Shown in pieces: positions 36,317 through 44,407 of a DNA stretch of 64,000 bases. The position numbers and the translations under genes are program-made. How positions within the stretch are numbered: position 1 is the first letter of the stretch; every line of letters begins with the position of its first letter. The notes beneath the pieces were generated by a model. The model searched no databases. It was not told where the DNA came from and saw nothing but the letters and a program-made list of their open reading frames with translations. Source of the DNA: Sphingomonas citri (GTDB lineage Bacteria > Pseudomonadota > Alphaproteobacteria > Sphingomonadales > Sphingomonadaceae); the NCBI RefSeq assembly GCF_019429485.1, contig NZ_JAHXZN010000006.1:62001-126000 (forward strand). Direction: 5' to 3'.

Positions 36317-37640
36317 CGCGACCGTCGCGGGCAGCGACCGCGGACTCGATCAGGGCCGCGTCCCCGCCAAGTTCGAGGCGCTGCGCGCGCTCGGCATCGC
36401 GCTCTTCCCGCAGGACGGCAGCGGCGTCACCGCGCCCGAGCAGATCGTCGTCGCCTCCGCCGCGGTGGAGGAGACCGTGGCAGACATGGTGGCGGCGGCG
36501 CGGCTCGGCTGCCGGCGGCTGTCGCGCGCCGAGCTCAACGCGCGGCTGTTCAACGCCAGCGCGCTGCCGATCGGCGTCGCGGGGACGAGCGGCAAGTCGA
36601 CCGTCACCGGCATGATCGCCGCGATCCTCGGCGCCGCGGGGCGCGACCCGACGGTGATGAACGGCGCGGTGATGAAGCATGTCGCGCGCGCCGACCGCCC
36701 CTTCGCCAGCGCCTTGGTGGGGCAGGGCGACGCTTATGTCAGCGAGGTTGACGAGAGCGACGGCTCGATCGCGCTCTACGCGCCGCATGTGGCGGTGCTC
36801 AACAACGTCAGCCTCGATCACAAGTCGCTCGACGAGCTCAACGCTTTGTTCGGCGACTTCCTCGCCAAGGCGCATCGCGCCGTGATCAACGCCGACAATG
36901 CCGACGCCGCCACGCTGGCGCTGCGCCTCCCGCCCCCACGGGTGACTCGCTTCTCGCTCCGCGACGCGGGCGCCGACCTGTACGCGGACGGGGTCGAGGA
37001 GGCGCCGTTCGCGGTCGGCTTCGCGCTCCACCATCGCGGCGAACGCCGTGCGGTGGCGCTGCAGGTGCCCGGGCGCCACAACGTCGCCAATGCACTGGCG
37101 GCGATCGGCGCCGCGCTGGCGGCGGGGGTGTCGCTCGATGATGCGGTGGCGGGGGTCGAGCGGTTCGAGGGCCTGCGCCGCCGCTTCGACCTCGTCGGCA
37201 GCGCCGCTGGCGTGACGGTGATCGACGACTTCGGGCACAATCCCGACAAGATCGCGGCGACGCTCGACACGCTCCACGCCTTCCCGGGTCGGCTGATCGT
37301 GCTGTTCCAGCCGCACGGCTACGGCCCGCTCAAGGTGATGCGCGCCGAGCTGGCGGCGATGTTCGCCGCGCGGCTCGCGGCGGACGACCTGCTGGTGCTG
37401 CCCGACCCCGTCTACCAGGGCGGCACGGTGACGCGCGAGGTGACCAGCGCCGACGTGGCGCGCGACGTGGGCGTGGCGGGGCGGCAGGCGATCCATATCC
37501 CCGATCGCGCGAGCGCGGCGGCGCATTGCGTCGCGGTGGCGCTGCCGGGAGACCGGATCGTGGTGATGGGCGCGCGCGACGACACGCTGTCGCTGCTCGC
37601 GGCGGACATGGTGGCGATGCTGGAGGGGCGCGAAGCCTAG
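36222..37640 (+). CDS. mpl: Mpl-like murein peptide ligase (Mur ligase family)
   Basis: Cytoplasmic ATP-dependent ligase; as Mpl it would join recovered L-Ala-D-Glu-meso-DAP tripeptide to UDP-MurNAc. 472 residues: N-terminal UDP-binding FFLVGIGGSGMMPLA, the P-loop GVAGTSGKSTVTGMI (about residues 120-134), SEVDESDGSI, NNVSLDHKSLDELN (the Mpl-type variant of the NISxDHLD region), and VPGRHNVANALAAIG with IDDFGHNPDKIAATL in the C-terminal domain. MurC is the alternative, but the SLDHKS block and the neighbouring LD-carboxypeptidase favour recycling. Its leader is duplicated upstream by the insertion. Confidence 0.85.
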   Translation: MHDGNVADQRFFLVGIGGSGMMPLAMILRGRGATVAGSDRGLDQGRVPAKFEALRALGIALFPQDGSGVTAPEQIVVASAAVEETVADMVAAARLGCRRLSRAELNARLFNASALPIGVAGTSGKSTVTGMIAAILGAAGRDPTVMNGAVMKHVARADRPFASALVGQGDAYVSEVDESDGSIALYAPHVAVLNNVSLDHKSLDELNALFGDFLAKAHRAVINADNADAATLALRLPPPRVTRFSLRDAGADLYADGVEEAPFAVGFALHHRGERRAVALQVPGRHNVANALAAIGAALAAGVSLDDAVAGVERFEGLRRRFDLVGSAAGVTVIDDFGHNPDKIAATLDTLHAFPGRLIVLFQPHGYGPLKVMRAELAAMFAARLAADDLLVLPDPVYQGGTVTREVTSADVARDVGVAGRQAIHIPDRASAAAHCVAVALPGDRIVVMGARDDTLSLLAADMVAMLEGREA

Positions 37641-37781
37641 ATCCTCCCCGCACGGCGGGGAAGGGGGCCGTTCGCCGCAGGCGATTGGTGGAGGGGTTCT
37701 CCACGTAGCGCAACGCCCGCGGAAGCCCCCCTCCACCACGCCGCTTCGCGGCGCGGTCCGCTCCCCGGGCCGGGGAGGATC
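37640..37781. repeat. 142-bp inverted repeat, GATCCTCCCC family
   Basis: Starts GATCCTCCCCGC at the ligase stop codon and ends GGCCGGGGAGGATC; nested arms GGTGGAGGGG / CCCCCCTCCACC. Same family as 11560-11699 and 44246-44385. Separates two convergent genes. Confidence 0.82.
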
Positions 37782-37789
37782 TCAGTAGC

Positions 37790-38740
37790 TCACCCCAGCG
37801 CCGCCGCTTCCACCGCGCGCGCGTCCGCGCCGTCACCCGCGCTCGCCTCCGCCAGCGCCAGCTCCTCCGCCAGCTCGCGCTGCAGCGCGGCCCGGCGAGC
37901 CACGCGCGCCGCATTGTCGAAGGCCTGCGCCGGGTTCTTCGAGTAGGTCGCGAACAGTTCGCCCGCCGCCACGTCCTCCAGCCACTTGTCTTCCAACCGC
38001 AGTGCGAGCTGCCGCCCCGCCGCGACGAGCACCTCCCCCGGCGCGGCGAAGAAGCGTTCGGCGTCGAGCGAGCGTGCGGTCGGCCACGCCGCCAGCGCGG
38101 CGGCGAAGCGCGCCATCTGCGCGGACCACAGCCGCGCCGCCCGCACGGCGTCGGGCGCACCCGCCAGGTCGCCCAGGTGCGGCGCCAGGTCGGTCGTTAC
38201 GCGGCGCAGCCAGGCGCGGTGCGTGTCGCTGCGCAGGATCGCGAGCGCATAGTCGCGCAGCGGCAGGTACAGCAGGATCGCGCGCGCGTCCGGCTGCGCC
38301 GCCGCCAGCGCGGGCAGCAGGAAATTGACCGGCACGTTGGCCTTCACCAGCGTAGGCGCGTCGTCGCGGTAGCGCCGGCCCAGCATCGCGGTGACCAGCG
38401 CCAGCCGCGCCGGATCGGGCGCGAGCGCGGTCTGGCGCAGCGCCTGCGGCTCGCGGAGCACCAACCCGCCCTCGGGCGAGTCGAGCGCGCGCGCCAGCAG
38501 CGTCGAGCCGCAATGCGCGACGTGGAAGATCCAGGCGGTCGCGCGCGGCGCTGGCGGATCGCGCAGCATCGCCACCGGCAGCCGCATCTCCTGCGGCGCG
38601 GCGGGGCTGATCCGCGCGTCGAGAAAGATTGAGCGGTGATAGGCGGCGCGGTCCATCGGCACGAACACCGCCGCGTCGCGCTCGAAACGCTGGAGATAAT
38701 GGTCGGGCGAGGCGTACAGGTCGGCGAGCGTCAGGGCCAT
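37790..38740 (-). CDS. P-loop, sulfotransferase-like protein
   Basis: 316 residues, soluble. AWIFHVAHCGSTLLARALD resembles the 5'-phosphosulfate-binding loop of sulfotransferases, and VKANVPVNFLLPAL with ILLYLPLRDYALAILRSDTH resembles the 3'-phosphate region (RDPR-like position). The N-terminal YASPDHYLQRFERDAAVFVP is unlike classical sulfotransferases, and no clear PAPS motif beyond these is visible, so kinase or other P-loop function remains possible. Its start codon overlaps the upstream ATG of the divergent dioxygenase frame (CATG), implying a shared, compact promoter. Confidence 0.6.
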   Translation of the reverse strand: MALTLADLYASPDHYLQRFERDAAVFVPMDRAAYHRSIFLDARISPAAPQEMRLPVAMLRDPPAPRATAWIFHVAHCGSTLLARALDSPEGGLVLREPQALRQTALAPDPARLALVTAMLGRRYRDDAPTLVKANVPVNFLLPALAAAQPDARAILLYLPLRDYALAILRSDTHRAWLRRVTTDLAPHLGDLAGAPDAVRAARLWSAQMARFAAALAAWPTARSLDAERFFAAPGEVLVAAGRQLALRLEDKWLEDVAAGELFATYSKNPAQAFDNAARVARRAALQRELAEELALAEASAGDGADARAVEAAALG

Positions 38741-38786
38741 GGCACGCTATAGCGCGGACGGTCGCTCCTCGCTAATCCAGCAACTT

Positions 38787-39776
38787 ATGCCGGATATCAC
38801 GCTGCCGGGGCCGGGCCGCCCTCATGTCCTGATCGTGGCCGGGGGCGCCGAGCGGCTTGCCGCGCTCGACCGCGACCAGGTCATCGACCTGTATCGCACG
38901 CACGGCGCGCTGCTGTTCCGCGGCTTCGGCGCCGACGTCGACTCGTTCCGCCACTTCGCCAAGCGTTTCTGTCGCACCGCCGTGGTCAACGAGAGTCCCG
39001 GCCGCAAGCCGATCGATCCGGCTGCCAACATCCACACCGTCGACGGCGGCACCGGCGCCTTCGCGCTCCACCCGGAGCTGTCGCGCGAGCCGTGGAAGCC
39101 GGATGCCGCCTTCTTCGCCTGCCTCTCCGCGCCGACGCGCGGCGGGCAGACGACGATCTGCGACGGCGTCGCGCTGGCGCGCGAGTTGCCCGAGCCGGTG
39201 CGCGCCGGGCTGCTGCACCGCCGCCTGCTGTACATCAAGCCGGTCTGGCCGTCGCTGCTGCGCTACTGGCTCGGCACCGAGACGCCGAGCGACGCGCAGC
39301 TCGCCGCGCCGCCGCCCGCCTGCCCCTATCAGTTCCGGCGCTTCCCCGACGGCACGATCGTCCGCTTCTTCTCGCGCCCGGCGCTGCACCGGCCGATGTT
39401 CGCGGACGCGCCCGCCTTCGGCAATTTCCTGCTGTTCGCGCGCTTCAACAACAACCGGCCGGACCATCCCGTGCTCGACGACGGGCGGCCGGTACCCGAG
39501 GCGTGGCTGCAGGCGATCAAGGCGGTCGGCGATCGGCTGATGGTACCGGTCGAGTGGCGGAACGGCGACGTGCTGATGCTCGACAACACGCGCTTCCTGC
39601 ACGGTCGCACCGCGATCACCGATCCCGGCGAGCGGCTGATCGCGACCTACTTCGGCTATGTCGACTTCGCGCGGCCCGACCCCGAGGAGCCCGCCGACGC
39701 GATCTGGCGCCGCGAGGATTTCGCCCCGCCGCTGCCGCCCGACCACCCGCGGCTGCGCGAGCAGGGGATGCGATAG
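38787..39776 (+). CDS. TauD/TfdA-family Fe(II)/2-oxoglutarate dioxygenase
   Basis: 329 residues. RTHGALLFRGFGADVDSFRH is the usual N-terminal block. The iron facial triad appears as HxE in FALHPELSREP (about residue 95) rather than HxD, with the distal histidine in TRFLHGRTAI (about 271) and the 2-oxoglutarate arginine in GERLIATYFGY. HxE is the clavaminate synthase-type variant. I prefer ATG 38787 (MPDITLPGPG); ATG 38739 would overlap the divergent start. Paired divergently with a sulfotransferase-like gene, suggesting modification of a small molecule or amino acid; substrate unknown. Confidence 0.82.
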   Translation: MPDITLPGPGRPHVLIVAGGAERLAALDRDQVIDLYRTHGALLFRGFGADVDSFRHFAKRFCRTAVVNESPGRKPIDPAANIHTVDGGTGAFALHPELSREPWKPDAAFFACLSAPTRGGQTTICDGVALARELPEPVRAGLLHRRLLYIKPVWPSLLRYWLGTETPSDAQLAAPPPACPYQFRRFPDGTIVRFFSRPALHRPMFADAPAFGNFLLFARFNNNRPDHPVLDDGRPVPEAWLQAIKAVGDRLMVPVEWRNGDVLMLDNTRFLHGRTAITDPGERLIATYFGYVDFARPDPEEPADAIWRREDFAPPLPPDHPRLREQGMR

Positions 39777-39805
39777 GGGGCTCAAGGGTGCGGCGAGCCA
39801 CCATA

Positions 39806-39940
39806 ACTCCCTGAAAGGGGAGGTGGCGCGCGCCGCGCGAGGGAGGTTTGTCGCCGGCGGAGAGTCCACCGATCGTCACCGGCCGGGTCATCCCTCCATC
39901 AGCGCGAACGCGCTGCCACCTCCCGATGAGGGGCGGGATC
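39806..39940. repeat. Degenerate GATCCTCCCC-family repeat
   Basis: AACTCCCTGAAAGGGGAGGT opens it and CTGCCACCTCCCGATGAGGG with GATC closes it; TCCCTCCATCAGCGCGAACG is the inner segment that matches the CCCTCCGTCAGCGCTGACG part of 44246-44385. Confidence 0.7.
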
Positions 39941-39955
39941 TCTGTCCCCTCCCCC

Positions 39956-40786
39956 TCAGAACAGCCCCAGCGCCGCCACCTCCTCCTTCGCCAGGTCGAT
40001 CCCGAACATCAGGCTGAGCCGCATGCGATAGACGCGCGGGTCGGTGATCTCGCCCTCGGCGGTGTTGCCCGCGGCGCGGCGGCGGTAGCGGCGGTCGGTC
40101 AGCGCGGCGAAGCCGTGCGGCAGCACGACGCTCACCACCGCGCGCTGCGTGAAGCGGCTCGACGGCGCGCTCATCGCCCAGTGGTTGGCCATCGCCAGGT
40201 CGCTGTCGTGCACCGCCTCGGTGGTGAAGCTGTACTGCGGCTGCCAGCTCGTGCCGTTCCAACCCGGCGCGGTGCGCCCGTCGGTGCTGACCGGATCGCC
40301 GTCGCGCAGCAGCAGCCAGCCGCCGTCCTCCTCGCGCGCCAGCCGGAAGCGCGCGCCGTCGGGCGCGGTCGCCTCTTGGTCGGCGACCAGCGGCATCACC
40401 GGCGCGTAGCTCGCGCCGAAGCCGGTGTCGGCGATCCACTCGGCGCCGTCGATCGTCACCAGCGACAGCGCGTGGTTGCGCGGCGGGGTCGCCTCGGCGC
40501 CGAGCCACACGCGCGCGAGCAGCGGGCGCGCCGCCATCTCCAGCGCGTCGAGCGCGTCGAGCAGCAACCGGTTGTGCTCGAAGCAATAGCCACCGCGGCG
40601 CGAGCCGACGAGCTTGGCCGCGACCGACTCGCCGTCGATGGCGATACCGCGGCCGAGCCGCACGTCGAGATTCTCGAACGGGATGGTGAGCCGGTGCGCG
40701 AGCTGGAGTCGCGCCAGCCCCGCGGCGTCGCGGGTGGGGCGCGCGGGTAGCTCGATGCGGGCGAGATAGGCGTCGAGGTCGAACAT
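39956..40786 (-). CDS. nat: Arylamine N-acetyltransferase
   Basis: Cytoplasmic acetyl-CoA-dependent acetyltransferase for arylamines and hydrazines. 276 residues, typical length. The Cys-His-Asp triad is visible: RRGGYCFEHNRLLLDAL (about residue 68), PRNHALSLVTI (about 107) and WIADTGFGASYAP (about 122). THE N-terminal FDLDAYLARIELPARPTRDA and HRLTIPFENLDVRLGR are family hallmarks. Start at 40786 begins the conserved block. It is divergent from the next gene with a 96-bp gap. Physiological substrate unknown; xenobiotic detoxification is the usual guess. Confidence 0.94.
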   Translation of the reverse strand: MFDLDAYLARIELPARPTRDAAGLARLQLAHRLTIPFENLDVRLGRGIAIDGESVAAKLVGSRRGGYCFEHNRLLLDALDALEMAARPLLARVWLGAEATPPRNHALSLVTIDGAEWIADTGFGASYAPVMPLVADQEATAPDGARFRLAREEDGGWLLLRDGDPVSTDGRTAPGWNGTSWQPQYSFTTEAVHDSDLAMANHWAMSAPSSRFTQRAVVSVVLPHGFAALTDRRYRRRAAGNTAEGEITDPRVYRMRLSLMFGIDLAKEEVAALGLF

Positions 40787-40882
40787 GCCGTCGCGCTACA
40801 TTAGCCGCGCGCGGATGAGAACGGATTTGACCGCAAACCTTTGCACCGGCATCCCCGACCCCTGACAGGACAGGAGGCGAGG

Positions 40883-42010
40883 ATGGACGAGGTGACCGGG
40901 CTGGAACTGCGCTCGACCGTGGACGAGGGTGGCACGCTGACGCTCTCGCTCGAACCGGTGACGCTGTCGCCGCCGCAGGGCGACGAGCTGATCGTCCGGG
41001 TCGAGGCGGCGCCGATCAACCCCTCCGATCTCGGGCTGCTGCTCGGCCCGGCGGACGTCGCCACGCTGGAGAAGGGCGGCAGCCCCGACCGGCCCGAGCT
41101 GCGCTTCCAGGTGCCGCGCGAGCGGATCGGCGGGGTGCGCGCGCGGCTCGGCCAGTCGCTGCCGATCGGCAACGAGGGCGCGGGTACAGTGATCGCAGCG
41201 GGTCCGGAGGCACAGGCGCTGCTCGGGCGCACGGTCGGGATGATGGGCGGCGCGATGTACGCCCAATATCGCAAGCTGCGCGCGCGCGACGTGGTGCCGC
41301 TGCCCGACGGCGCCAAAGCGGCGGACGGCGCGGCCATGTTCGTCAACCCGCTGACCGCGCTCAGTTTCGTCGAGACGGCGCGGCAGGAGGGGCATCACGC
41401 GATCGTCCACACCGCGGCGGCGTCGAACCTCGGGCAGATGCTCCAGAAGATCTGCCTCGCCGACGGGGTGCCGCTGGTCAACGTCGTGCGCAGCGAGGCG
41501 CAGGCGGCGCTGCTGCGCGACATCGGCGCCACGCACGTGCTCGACAGCCGCGCCGAGGACTTCCGCCGCCGTCTCGCCGACGCGATCGCGGAGACCGGCG
41601 CGACGATCGCCTTCGACGCGATCGGCGGCGGCACGCTCGGCAGCGACGTCGTCCAGGCGATGGAGCAGGCCGCCAACCGCCGCGCCACCGAGTACAGCCG
41701 TTACGGCTCCAACGTCTTCAAGCAGCTGTACATCTACGGCGCGCTCGACACGGCGCCGACCACGCTCAACCGGCTGGCGTTCGGCTTCCAGTGGAGCGTC
41801 TCGGGCTTCCTGCTGACGCCGTGGCTGCAGAAGGCGGGACGCGAGACGGTGGCGCGGATGCGCCAGCGCGTGGTCAACGAGCTGACCACCACCTTCGCCA
41901 GCCGCTACACCCGCACGATCGGCCTGGCCGAGGCGCTCGATCCCGAGGTGCTGCGCGCGTACGAGCGCAAGGCCACGGGGGAAAAGTATCTGATCGACCC
42001 GACGCGGTAG
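40883..42010 (+). CDS. Medium-chain dehydrogenase/quinone-reductase-like protein
   Basis: A 375-residue zinc-type alcohol dehydrogenase-superfamily protein without visible structural zinc cysteines, so an ETR/quinone-oxidoreductase branch member that uses NADPH. GDELIVRVEAAPINPSDLGL and LPIGNEGAGTVIAAG are the N-terminal GroES-like domain; AIVHTAAASNLGQMLQKICL is the nucleotide-binding fold, with an ASNLGQM variant in place of the common GxGxxG; FDAIGGGTLGSDVVQAME follows. A strong AGGAGGCGAGG precedes ATG 40883. A longer in-frame ATG at 40841 has no ribosome site. Substrate unknown. Confidence 0.82.
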   Translation: MDEVTGLELRSTVDEGGTLTLSLEPVTLSPPQGDELIVRVEAAPINPSDLGLLLGPADVATLEKGGSPDRPELRFQVPRERIGGVRARLGQSLPIGNEGAGTVIAAGPEAQALLGRTVGMMGGAMYAQYRKLRARDVVPLPDGAKAADGAAMFVNPLTALSFVETARQEGHHAIVHTAAASNLGQMLQKICLADGVPLVNVVRSEAQAALLRDIGATHVLDSRAEDFRRRLADAIAETGATIAFDAIGGGTLGSDVVQAMEQAANRRATEYSRYGSNVFKQLYIYGALDTAPTTLNRLAFGFQWSVSGFLLTPWLQKAGRETVARMRQRVVNELTTTFASRYTRTIGLAEALDPEVLRAYERKATGEKYLIDPTR

Positions 42011-42050
42011 GGCGGGGCGGGGCGGCGAGGCCACCGCGGCTTATGACCGC

Positions 42051-42146
42051 CGTCATCCCGAACTCGTCTCAGGATCCACCGTGCCGCACACCCAAGTGCC
42101 GAGGCGTGCGCGGAACAGTGGATCCTGAGACGAGCTCAGGATGACG
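42051..42146. repeat. 96-bp inverted repeat, REPIN-like, type B
   Basis: Left arm 42051-42079 and right arm 42118-42146 match at 27 of 29 positions: CGTCATCC, a core resembling TGAGCTCGTCTCA, GGATCCAC. It lies with the next repeat in a 323-bp gap that otherwise holds nothing. Confidence 0.92.
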
Positions 42147-42190
42147 CCGGTGGATGGGGTGAGGCGTGACCCTAAGCTGGTCGATGTTCG

Positions 42191-42289
42191 CCCCTCCCCT
42201 TCAGGGGAGGGGTTGGGGTGGGGCCTCTCCGCGAGCGTAACCTATGCGGAGGCGCCCCACCCCCCGGCCCCTCCCCTGAAGGGGAGGGG
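42191..42289. repeat. 99-bp inverted repeat, CCCCTTCAGGGG family
   Basis: Arms 42191-42227 and 42249-42289, each with the small CCCCTTCAGGGG palindrome and a G/C tract; the middle CTCCGCGAGCG/ATGCGGAG also pairs. Sister of 15514-15613 and 57499-57598. Confidence 0.9.
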
Positions 42290-42333
42290 TGAGCCCGCTC
42301 GCCGTCGCAAAGGAGCGCGCGTGCCTCCCGTCC

Positions 42334-42783
42334 CTACCGCAGCAACTCGTCGCGCACCCGGATCGCGTGGATCGACAGCCGTACCTCCACCATGAAGGCG
42401 ACGAACGCCGCGATCAGCAGCGACATCGCCAGGATGAAGCTGAACGCCACCCACTGGCCGATGTGATAGCGCGTCAGCGCGCCGACGAAGAGCATGCCCA
42501 CCACGGTGCAGGTCGCCACCGCGCTCGCCACTGCGAGGAACAGCGAGGCGTTGATCACCTTCATGCGCCGCGCCAGCCGTCGCAGCTCGGCCGCGGCGCG
42601 GGTGCGGTCGTCGCGCTGGAGCGCGGGGTGGCGCTCCTCCAGCACGCGCGCGCGATCGATCACGCGCGCCAGTCGTCCGGTCAGCACGTTGAGCAGCGCG
42701 CCGATGCCGGTGAGCATGAACACCGGGCTGAGCGAGGCCTGGATCGCCTCGGCGATGGTGGGCAGAGCGGGGGCGTAGGGCAT
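42334..42783 (-). CDS. DUF2721-family membrane protein
   Basis: 149 residues with three predicted membrane segments: ALPTIAEAIQASLSPVFMLT with GIGALLNVLTGRLARVIDRA, a cytoplasmic helical stretch rich in arginine (ERHPALQRDDRTRAAAELRR), then INASLFLAVASAVATCTVVG and VAFSFILAMSLLIAAFVAFM. This layout (LxxRLARViDRaR after the first segment) is the DUF2721 pattern. Function unknown. ATG 42783 begins the conserved block; longer frames run into the divergent promoter. Divergent from the secreted protein gene at 42982. Confidence 0.82.
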   Translation of the reverse strand: MPYAPALPTIAEAIQASLSPVFMLTGIGALLNVLTGRLARVIDRARVLEERHPALQRDDRTRAAAELRRLARRMKVINASLFLAVASAVATCTVVGMLFVGALTRYHIGQWVAFSFILAMSLLIAAFVAFMVEVRLSIHAIRVRDELLR

Positions 42784-42981
42784 CGCGCCGACTGTGCCGC
42801 GCCGCCGCGGCGCGCACAACCGTCGCACTGGCGTCGCTCCGACCCGCCGCCAGCAACATTGGCCGTATCGCCTGTGATGAATCATTGCGCCCGCGCCCCG
42901 CTTCGTTGAAGCGGGCGCGCACGCCCTCATCTCGGTGATGCCACCGGGCAGCATGGCCCGGGGCAGCGCAAGGAGAAGACT

Positions 42982-43440
42982 ATGTACGTTCCCCTCATCG
43001 CCGGGCTCGCCCTGGCGCTCACCGCGACCGAGCCGGTGCCCGCCGCCGCCCCTGACACCGCCCATCAGGTCCAGCTCGATCATCGCGGCCAGCGCGTCGA
43101 CGTGACCTACCGCAGCGACGTCAGCGTGACTCACCGCCAGGTCGGCGCGGTCGGTGCGCCGGGCCGCCCCAGCGCGCTACGCTGCGCCTGGCAGGCCTCG
43201 GTCGCGGTGCAGCGCGAGGCGCGTCATCCCGCCGGCCACGTGCTGGCGCGCACCGTCAGCGCCGAGAAGCCGCTGACCGGCTCGCGCCCCGGCTGGTGCT
43301 CCACGCAGAAGGACGCGATCGCGCAAGACGTCGCGGCCCGCAGCGGCACGATGCGCGAGCATCTGCTCGCCGTCGCGGCGCGCGACCAGGACTCCTTGGT
43401 CGCCGAGCTCGACGCGGCGCATGACCGGGTGCGCGGCTGA
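42982..43440 (+). CDS. Secreted protein of unknown function
   Basis: 152 residues. MYVPLIAGLALALTATEPVP looks like a cleavable signal peptide. The mature part has QVQLDHRGQRVDVTYRSDVS, then a Cys pair (ALRCAWQASV, PGWCSTQKD) and a helical C-terminus. I do not recognise the family. AAGGAGAAG precedes the ATG. The stop abuts the GTG of the porin-like gene without a gap, so the two are coupled and may act together at the outer membrane. Confidence 0.8.
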   Translation: MYVPLIAGLALALTATEPVPAAAPDTAHQVQLDHRGQRVDVTYRSDVSVTHRQVGAVGAPGRPSALRCAWQASVAVQREARHPAGHVLARTVSAEKPLTGSRPGWCSTQKDAIAQDVAARSGTMREHLLAVAARDQDSLVAELDAAHDRVRG

Positions 43441-44184
43441 GTGCGGCAGCGTCCCTTCCTGCTGGCGGCGCTGACCGGCGCCGCCCTCATTTCCCCGGCG
43501 GCGGCGCAGCTCGCGCCGCACGCCGGCGTAGAAGTCGCCACCGACGAGCGCCGTCGCGGGTTGAGCTGGAGCGACTCGCAGCTCGCCCCCGCCGCCTGGG
43601 CGCGGATCGACCTGCCCTCCGGCATCGACCTGGGCGCGCGGGTCACGGGCACGCGCGGCGACGCGCGCCACGGCGGCGCCGACGCGGTGATCGAGCCGAC
43701 GCTCGGCTATAGCAGACTCGCCGGCGGGTTCCGGCTGGACGGCTTCGTCACCGGCCATCTCTTCACCGGCGCGCGCGGGTCGCTCGACTATGGCGAGCTC
43801 GGTGCGGGCGCCAGCTACACGCTCGGCCCGATCGAGGCGGGCGCGGAGGCGCGCTACGCGCCGTCGCAGAGCGCGATCGGCGGCGACAATCTCTATCTCG
43901 GCGTGCGCGGGCGCGTCGGCATTCCGGCCACGCCCTGGACGCTCGCCGCCAGCCTCGGCCGCTCCTCAGGCAGCGTCGACGATCCGATCCGCGCGGCGCG
44001 GCTGCGGCCGACCGGCAGCTATCGCGACTGGTCGGTGGGGCTCGAGCATATCACCGGCCCGGTGACGCTCGCGCTCGTCTATACCGGCACCGACATCAGC
44101 GACGACGCGGTGGTGATCTCCCCTTATGCCGCGCTCGACCACGCCGGCGACCGGATCGCGGCGCGGGCGTCGATCGGCTTCTGA
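43441..44184 (+). CDS. TorF-family putative porin/outer-membrane beta-barrel protein
   Basis: 247 residues starting with GTG immediately after the previous stop. Signal MRQRPFLLAALTGAALISPA ends at AAAQ. EVATDERRRGLSWSDSQLAP matches the N-terminal strand of the TorF/Gcw_chp family (VatDYrfRGiSqSd..P), followed by repeated amphipathic strands (YGELGAGASYTLGPIEAGAE, WSVGLEHITGPVTLALVYTG) and a C-terminal aromatic (AARASIGF). Members are small outer-membrane barrels of unknown cargo. Coupled translation with the preceding secreted protein. Confidence 0.78.
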   Translation: MRQRPFLLAALTGAALISPAAAQLAPHAGVEVATDERRRGLSWSDSQLAPAAWARIDLPSGIDLGARVTGTRGDARHGGADAVIEPTLGYSRLAGGFRLDGFVTGHLFTGARGSLDYGELGAGASYTLGPIEAGAEARYAPSQSAIGGDNLYLGVRGRVGIPATPWTLAASLGRSSGSVDDPIRAARLRPTGSYRDWSVGLEHITGPVTLALVYTGTDISDDAVVISPYAALDHAGDRIAARASIGF

Positions 44185-44245
44185 GCGCCGCGTCGTATCG
44201 CCGGCGGGCTCTTGGGCGGTAAGAGGTTAAGCGACAGATTGGATT

Positions 44246-44385
44246 GATCCTCCCCTGCGAGGGGCGGTGGCAGGCCGCAGGCCTGACGGAGGGGTGACCC
44301 GGCCGGCGAGTGTCGCTGGACTTACGACCGGCGACACCCCTCCGTCAGCGCTGACGCGCTGCCACCTCCCCTTGCAGGGAGGATC
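44246..44385. repeat. 140-bp inverted repeat, GATCCTCCCC family
   Basis: Best-preserved member: GATCCTCCCC at the left end, GGGAGGATC at the right, inner arms CCTGACGGAGGGGTG / CACCCCTCCGTCAG. It sits directly before the LysR gene, so the regulator's promoter may lie within or after it. Confidence 0.85.
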
Positions 44386-44407
44386 AGACACCGTGCCGGG
44401 AGACTCG

